Positions 59,755 to 64,000 of a stretch of 64,000 nt of DNA are shown here, piece after piece (the first letter of the stretch is position 1; each line of letters starts with the position of its first letter). The DNA is from Chitinophaga tropicalis (GTDB taxonomy: Bacteria > Bacteroidota > Bacteroidia > Chitinophagales > Chitinophagaceae), in NCBI RefSeq assembly GCF_009758205.1, contig NZ_WRXN01000005.1, positions 62,001 through 126,000 of the forward strand, read 5' to 3'. The position numbers and the translations under genes are program-made. Below the pieces are notes generated by a model. The model made no database searches. It worked only from the letters and a program-made list of their open reading frames with translations, and was not told the DNA's origin.

Positions 59755-60639
59755 CTACTTTACGACAGCCATTTTCTTACGTACCCATTTCCTGTATCCC
59801 ATCCAGACAGCGGCGGCAATCAGCAGGAATGGCCATAAATGCAGGAGCACCAGTATAAAGTTCCGGAAGAAATCAACTCCGTTATACAGGCTATCCCCTA
59901 CTTCTGTTCCAAATCCTGGCCTGGTGATACGGTCAGGGTTGACCACTACCTGTATATCTGCCTGTTGCGGTTGAAACAGTTGTACCGTAAAGGTAGCATA
60001 GTTCACTTCATCAAGTATTTCAAGATTAGCTACCTTACGGTCTATCTCTGTCTCAGTCCTTGCATCCTTATATTCAACTACATCAAGCGGTGTTCCTTTC
60101 TTTGCAGGAACAGCTGTAGCAGAGGCTTCCTGCGCCTTGTTCTTTAAAGCATTGGAGAGATACCTGAGCGTTTTATCTTCTTCCTTTAATGTACGGTTCT
60201 CAATAAAAACTGCCATCTTGGTCAGTATGTTTACAACGGAATCAAGCCCGGCTACAGGTACACGTAAAGTAAGTGAGGCAGATGGTGTGTAAAGTTTTAC
60301 TCTCTTTAATGAATCGCGGGAGTAGGGCAGTTCTTCCGTACGGCCTTCTTCGTTTGTGATAACGCTTTCAGATATGATGCCATGCACACTGTTCACTGCA
60401 TGTTCCAGTGTGGTTACAGCTGTAATTACATTATCAACGCGACAGGTAATAGCAGCTGTACGTACTCTCTTTCTTGAAGGAGAATTAATAGCGGCAATAT
60501 CGTTGGAGAATTGTGTGGAATCTGCTGCATGCTCATAAGAAGCATTGGCGGATGCAGCTTCGTTTTCTGCCGTTCCTGCCTGCCCACAGGCAATAAGCAT
60601 CAGGCCCGGCATTGCCAGGCAGTATAGGAGTTTACGCAT
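59755..60639 (-). CDS. DUF4349 lipoprotein
   Basis: A 294-residue envelope protein with a lipobox LMLIACGQ (Cys18). The DUF4349 region spans about 55-235 with RKRVRTAAITCRVDNVITAVTTLEHAVNSVHGIISES, LTLRVPVAGLDSVVNILTK and TETEIDRKVANLEILDEVNYATFTVQLFQ. A C-terminal membrane helix (FILVLLHLWPFLLIAAAVWMGY) ends in a basic tail. Members are of unknown function and common in Bacteroidota, Actinobacteria and Firmicutes. Its start is divergent from the FtsX-type gene, and a weak hairpin (ACGGCC / GGCCGT, 60799-60823) lies in the 225-bp gap. Confidence 0.85.
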   Translation of the reverse strand: MRKLLYCLAMPGLMLIACGQAGTAENEAASANASYEHAADSTQFSNDIAAINSPSRKRVRTAAITCRVDNVITAVTTLEHAVNSVHGIISESVITNEEGRTEELPYSRDSLKRVKLYTPSASLTLRVPVAGLDSVVNILTKMAVFIENRTLKEEDKTLRYLSNALKNKAQEASATAVPAKKGTPLDVVEYKDARTETEIDRKVANLEILDEVNYATFTVQLFQPQQADIQVVVNPDRITRPGFGTEVGDSLYNGVDFFRNFILVLLHLWPFLLIAAAVWMGYRKWVRKKMAVVK

Positions 60640-60864
60640 AAGGTGTTGTTTCTATTTTATACACTTTACCTGTAAAAGGTAACCTATGTGAAATGTTAAA
60701 ATAACGGTAATGACATATATGGCCCGTCCGTTTCCGGGCAAAACATTGTGCGTATTTGAACAACTATCTCTCCTCTGAGAGAAGAAGGATCAGCCACTAC
60801 GGCCTTTCTGCGTAAATGGCCGTCTTTTTGTGGTTGCCATGCCATTATATTAATACTCCTGATT

Positions 60865-63282
60865 ATGCTAAAGAACTACCTTAAAATTGCCTGGCGCAAT
60901 CTGTTGAGGAAGAAAGTATACTCTGCCATCAGCATTACCGGTCTGGCGGTTGGCGTTGCCTGTTGCGTACTGATCACCATGTATGTGCAGGATGAATTAT
61001 CGTATGACCGTTACAACACCAACATAAATAATATCTATAGGGTCCTGCATGCTTACCGGAATATAAAGGATGTTGATGTTAAAGCTCCCCCTTCTCCACA
61101 GGAATACCAGGTGTGGGGAAATGCACCGGTAGGTGCTGCCTTGTCTGCAGACTTTCCGGAAGTTAAAAAAGTGACTCAGTTTACAAGTCCCTTCACTTAC
61201 CTCCTTGAGCACAATGATCGTCGTTTTCAGCAGGATGGGCTGTTGTTTGCAGATTCAGCGACCTTTGACATCTTCAGCTGGCGGATGCTGGCAGGCAATC
61301 CTAAAAAAGCTTTAGAAGCGCCTTACAGTATAGTATTGACAAAAAGTACTGCACAGAAATACTTTGGTAATGAAAACCCTGTCGGACAAACTCTCAGGGC
61401 AGAAGGTCAGTTTGCTTTAAATGTAACCGGTGTTATGGAAGATGTACCTGCCAATTCACATTTCACATTCAACGGTCTGGTCTCTATGAACACTTTCAGG
61501 CAGATGAAACCAGGGATATTCAGTGAATGGGGATATATTGACTTCTATACATATTTCATAGTGCCGGAACATACTGATATGAAAGCCATGGAAGCAAAGA
61601 TCCCCGGTTTTGTAGCGCGGCATGTCCCTAAAGATGATAATGAAACATACACCCTTGCCTTTGAGCCGCTTGCAGCTGCTTATCTTCATTCCCAGGCGGG
61701 GAGACAGCCAGGGGTTACGGGTAGTCTTTCGAATGTTTATATTTTTTCGCTGATAGCGGTTTTCATACTGCTGATTGCCTGTATCAATTTCATCAACCTC
61801 TCTACCGCCCGTTCTATGGAAAGGGCCAGGGAAGTAGGTGTCAGGAAAGCAGTGGGGGCTTATCAGAAGGGATTGGTTTACCAGTTCCTGACAGAATCTA
61901 TACTGCTTTCACTCATAGCGGTGGTGCTGGCTATTGTCCTGGTACTTGTGGCTTTACCTGCTGTATCTGAGATATCAGGGAAGCCGCTTAACTGGCGGTT
62001 ACTGTTATCCCTGAAGCTTGCTCCTGCTATTCTCTGTATGCCGCTTATTCTCGGATTACTGGCAGGTAGTTATCCGGCATGGGTACTGGCCCGTTTCAGG
62101 CCTGTGGAGGTCTTAAAAGGGCAATTCAGATCGTCCGGCAGCGGCGTTATACTCAGGAAGGCCCTGGTGGTAATACAGTTCAGTTTATCTGTTGCCCTGA
62201 TTGCCGGTACGGCTATCGTATATTCACAACTGAAGCATCTGAGGTCACATACACTGGGATTCCGGCAGGACCAGATGCTGGTCATAAACTACGCTGGCGA
62301 TAATAAGGTAAACCAGTCGATAGATGCTGTTAAAGCAGCATTAGCAAGGAATCCTGCTGTGCAATCCATTACCGCTTCAAGAGCTGTTCCAGGCGATTTC
62401 TTTCCTAATGCCAGCACACTTGTTGAATTGCGTAACGGCGATATGAAAGTAGAGACCCCGGCGTTGTATGAAATAGATTATGATTTCATACCTGCCTATG
62501 AAATGAAAATGGCGGCAGGCAGGGCTTACTCCCGCGACTTCCCATCAGATGTTGAGCAATCACTTCTGTTGAACGAAGCCGCTGCAAAGTTATACGGCTA
62601 TGCCAACCCGGAAGATATCATCGGAAAACGTTTTGAGCAATGGGGCCGTAAGGGCCAGGTAATAGGTATTGTAAAGGATTTCAATTATCAGTCGCTGCAT
62701 AAGAAAGTAGAACCTCTTGTTATCAGGATGGCTCCTTCATATGTATTGAACAAGATATCACTTCGTATAAAGACTGATAATCTGCCTCAGACAATAAAAG
62801 AACTTGAGAAGACCTGGAGCAGTTTGGCGCCTCATCGTCCGTTTCTTTATACGTTCCTGGACCAGGCCTTCAATCTGCAATATAAACAGGATGAGCACTT
62901 CGGTGAATTGTTTGCAGCCTTTGCTGCTCTCACTATCTTTATTGCCTGCCTGGGCCTGTTTGGACTGGCTACCTATGCAACGGAGCAAAGGGTAAAAGAG
63001 ATCGGTATCCGCAAAGTATTAGGTGCTTCCGTTAGCAGCATTATCAGCTTGTTGTCGTCAGATTTTATCAGGCTGGTGCTGATAGCTATTGTTATTGCCA
63101 CACCTGCGGTATGGTGGGCTATGCAGCAATGGCTGCAGAGTTATGCCTACAGGATAGAGATACAATGGTGGATGATAGGGCTGGCAGGTATACTGGCAGT
63201 GATCACCGCTATGATAACGGTCAGTTTCCTGGCAATGAAAGCGGCGTTTATGAACCCTATAAAAGCATTGAAAACAGAATAA
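60865..63282 (+). CDS. FtsX/MacB-type ABC transporter permease
   Basis: An 805-residue inner-membrane protein of the Bacteroidota FtsX-permease family. The N-terminus MLKNYLKIAWRNLLRKKVYSAISITGLAVGVACCVLI is the typical first helix, followed by a periplasmic MacB-like core domain, three helices with EVGVRKAVGAYQKGLVYQFLTES, a second periplasmic domain and a C-terminal FtsX repeat with EIGIRKVLGASVSSIISLLSSDF. The pair of (E)xG(V/I)RK(V/A)LGA motifs is diagnostic. It probably forms a mechanotransmission complex with an ATPase encoded elsewhere, since none is adjacent. The cargo or signalling role is unknown. Confidence 0.9.
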   Translation: MLKNYLKIAWRNLLRKKVYSAISITGLAVGVACCVLITMYVQDELSYDRYNTNINNIYRVLHAYRNIKDVDVKAPPSPQEYQVWGNAPVGAALSADFPEVKKVTQFTSPFTYLLEHNDRRFQQDGLLFADSATFDIFSWRMLAGNPKKALEAPYSIVLTKSTAQKYFGNENPVGQTLRAEGQFALNVTGVMEDVPANSHFTFNGLVSMNTFRQMKPGIFSEWGYIDFYTYFIVPEHTDMKAMEAKIPGFVARHVPKDDNETYTLAFEPLAAAYLHSQAGRQPGVTGSLSNVYIFSLIAVFILLIACINFINLSTARSMERAREVGVRKAVGAYQKGLVYQFLTESILLSLIAVVLAIVLVLVALPAVSEISGKPLNWRLLLSLKLAPAILCMPLILGLLAGSYPAWVLARFRPVEVLKGQFRSSGSGVILRKALVVIQFSLSVALIAGTAIVYSQLKHLRSHTLGFRQDQMLVINYAGDNKVNQSIDAVKAALARNPAVQSITASRAVPGDFFPNASTLVELRNGDMKVETPALYEIDYDFIPAYEMKMAAGRAYSRDFPSDVEQSLLLNEAAAKLYGYANPEDIIGKRFEQWGRKGQVIGIVKDFNYQSLHKKVEPLVIRMAPSYVLNKISLRIKTDNLPQTIKELEKTWSSLAPHRPFLYTFLDQAFNLQYKQDEHFGELFAAFAALTIFIACLGLFGLATYATEQRVKEIGIRKVLGASVSSIISLLSSDFIRLVLIAIVIATPAVWWAMQQWLQSYAYRIEIQWWMIGLAGILAVITAMITVSFLAMKAAFMNPIKALKTE

Positions 63283-63284
63283 AG

Positions 63285-63315
63285 AAAAAGGCGGCCTGTT
63301 TTATGGCCGCCTTTT
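63285..63315. terminator. Terminator between the FtsX-type and HxlR genes
   Basis: AAAAGGCGGCC, an eight-base loop and GGCCGCCTTTT lie 3 bp past the permease stop and touch the HxlR stop codon; usable from both strands. Confidence 0.85.
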
Positions 63316-63679
63316 ATTTATACAAATGCTGGTCTTTAATATAATCAATACCATTCTCTTTCAGATAACTGACACCATACCCGCTCAGAAATTCAAATAA
63401 TGGTGTGAAGGACCTTCCTTTTTCAGTCAGGTTATATTGCACTCTGAGGGGTTTCAATGAAAGTACTTTCTTCTCTATCAGCTGATCTCTTTCCAGCTCT
63501 TTCAGCTGCTGTACCAACATCTTCTCAGACACACCGGGTAAGTTGTCCCTGATCTCACTGAATCCTCTGTCTTTGAAAATGTTCAGGTGAGATAAGATAA
63601 GTATCTTCCATTTCCCTCCTATAAAGCTGAGCGTTACATCAACCGGACAGGTATAAGTTTTATTGTTTAATCTGATCAT
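63314..63679 (-). CDS. HxlR family winged-helix transcriptional regulator
   Basis: A 121-residue DNA-binding protein of the MarR/DUF24 type. The signature TCPVDVTLSFIGGKWKILILSHL begins near residue 9 with Cys10, a potential redox or electrophile-sensing cysteine. RGFSEIRDNLPGVSEKMLVQQLKELERDQLIEKKV is the recognition wing and helix. Such proteins sense quinones, aldehydes or oxidants. It is divergent from a truncated hemoglobin gene with 70 bp between starts and a dyad at 63685-63700, so it may control both genes. Confidence 0.9.
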   Translation of the reverse strand: MIRLNNKTYTCPVDVTLSFIGGKWKILILSHLNIFKDRGFSEIRDNLPGVSEKMLVQQLKELERDQLIEKKVLSLKPLRVQYNLTEKGRSFTPLFEFLSGYGVSYLKENGIDYIKDQHLYK

Positions 63680-63684
63680 GTGGC

Positions 63685-63700
63685 CTTACTTTTAGGTAAG
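63685..63700. promoter_or_regulatory. Dyad, possible HxlR operator
   Basis: CTTAC (63685-63689) and GTAAG (63696-63700) form a short inverted repeat in the 70-bp gap between the divergent HxlR and hemoglobin genes. This is a position-based guess. Confidence 0.3.
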
Positions 63701-63749
63701 TTCTTGCGTGTGCAGGTAAATTATATCAAATTCGCCTGAAAGTTATAAT

Positions 63750-64000
63750 ATGAGTAATATACCTACGTTGTACGAATGGGCTGGTGGCATGCCGGCGTTT
63801 GAAAAGTTAACTGATCTTTTTTATGCTAAAGTTTTGCAGGACCCGTTACTTGAACCTGTCTTTAAACATATGTCCAAAGAGCATCAGCTGCATGTTGCGC
63901 ATTTTATAGCTGAAGTTTTTGGAGGGCCTGCGTTTTACAGTACGCACGAAGGTAGCCATTTCCGGATGATACAAAAGCATATTGGTAAACACCTGACGGA
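63750..64000 (+). CDS. Truncated hemoglobin, group II-like (cut by window edge)
   Basis: The open frame from ATG at 63750 runs off the window and gives 83 residues. It shows YEWAGGMPAFEKLTDLFYAKVLQDPLLEPVFKHM, then the HVAHFIAEVFGGPAFYS segment and GSHFRMIQKHIG, with the proximal heme-ligating histidine probably in the final QKHIG. These are typical of 2-on-2 hemoglobins, which bind oxygen, nitric oxide or act in redox defence. It is divergent from an HxlR regulator, which fits an oxidant or NO response. The rest lies beyond the edge. Confidence 0.85.
   Translation, partial: MSNIPTLYEWAGGMPAFEKLTDLFYAKVLQDPLLEPVFKHMSKEHQLHVAHFIAEVFGGPAFYSTHEGSHFRMIQKHIGKHLT

Noticed and set aside
60799..60823. 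ACGGCC / GGCCGT hairpin followed by CTTTTT as a terminator
   Set aside because: The stem has only six pairs with a 13-base loop, and no transcript is known to end here; too weak to list.
1..64000. CRISPR arrays, tRNA or rRNA genes, insertion sequences and prophage genes
   Set aside because: No regularly spaced repeats, cloverleaf-like segments, transposase or phage-type genes were seen in any gap or frame.

Overview
The window looks like chromosomal DNA of a Bacteroidota bacterium, most likely of the Chitinophaga group. This rests on family content: YfhO, DUF4349, DUF2911 and 3-keto-disaccharide hydrolase proteins, a protein with a TonB-type plug and no barrel, DES1-type desaturase, terpene synthase and many secreted glycosidases. 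Start codons lack strong Shine-Dalgarno sequences, and several genes have the Bacteroidota -7 box TAnnTTTG upstream. No rRNA, tRNA, CRISPR array, insertion sequence, prophage or SusC/SusD pair was seen. Both window edges cut a gene.

Layout. 1-7.2 kb (minus strand): a truncated secreted protein, a GNAT acetyltransferase with a YfhO membrane protein, and a di-heme peroxidase next to a purple-acid-phosphatase-like enzyme. 7.4-12.1 kb (plus): alpha-galactosidase (GH27) and alpha-L-arabinofuranosidase (GH51) in one transcription unit. 12.2-21.1 kb: housekeeping and stress genes, including dusB, a SUFU-domain protein, an RhlE-type helicase, a small RLIG1-type RNA ligase behind a possible leader, and a phosphatidate phosphatase divergent from a diacylglycerol-kinase-like enzyme. 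21.2-22.1 kb: a PIN toxin followed by two tandem antitoxin-like paralogues, one only 59 residues long. 22.4-26.7 kb: secreted hydrolases and a lipoprotein.

26.9-33.6 kb (plus) is the most distinctive locus. Five tightly packed or overlapping genes encode a helical protein, a RavA-like MoxR AAA+ ATPase, an accessory protein, a large protein with a degenerate vWA-like segment and a probable beta-propeller, and a membrane-anchored protein with an alpha-solenoid. The arrangement fits the computationally defined MoxR-vWA-beta-propeller ternary systems, whose function is unknown. A TetR regulator and an ABC1 kinase follow.

35.7-49.4 kb holds DUF2911, two SRPBCC paralogues, an ABC-2 permease, sppA, folK with a deoxynucleoside kinase, a BaiN-like flavoprotein, an MG2/plug protein, a lipase, a candidate non-coding RNA, an unrecognised 403-residue protein and a universal stress protein. 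49.7-59 kb holds a hybrid histidine kinase, a terpene synthase, GH28, a NUDIX hydrolase, a striking homologue of eukaryotic sphingolipid delta-4 desaturase, GH43 and an M57-type metalloprotease with a C-terminal beta-trefoil. 59-64 kb ends with a Dph6-like ATP pyrophosphatase, a DUF4349 lipoprotein, an FtsX-type permease, and an HxlR regulator divergent from a truncated hemoglobin.

How the parts may work together: GH27, GH51, GH28 and GH43 suit breakdown of pectin and arabinan/arabinogalactan side chains, but they are scattered singly rather than in one polysaccharide utilisation locus. Hairpin-rich intergenic elements that share short motifs recur at about 0.4, 3.9 and 49.5 kb. All functions are inferred from sequence features read by eye; no database search was run.
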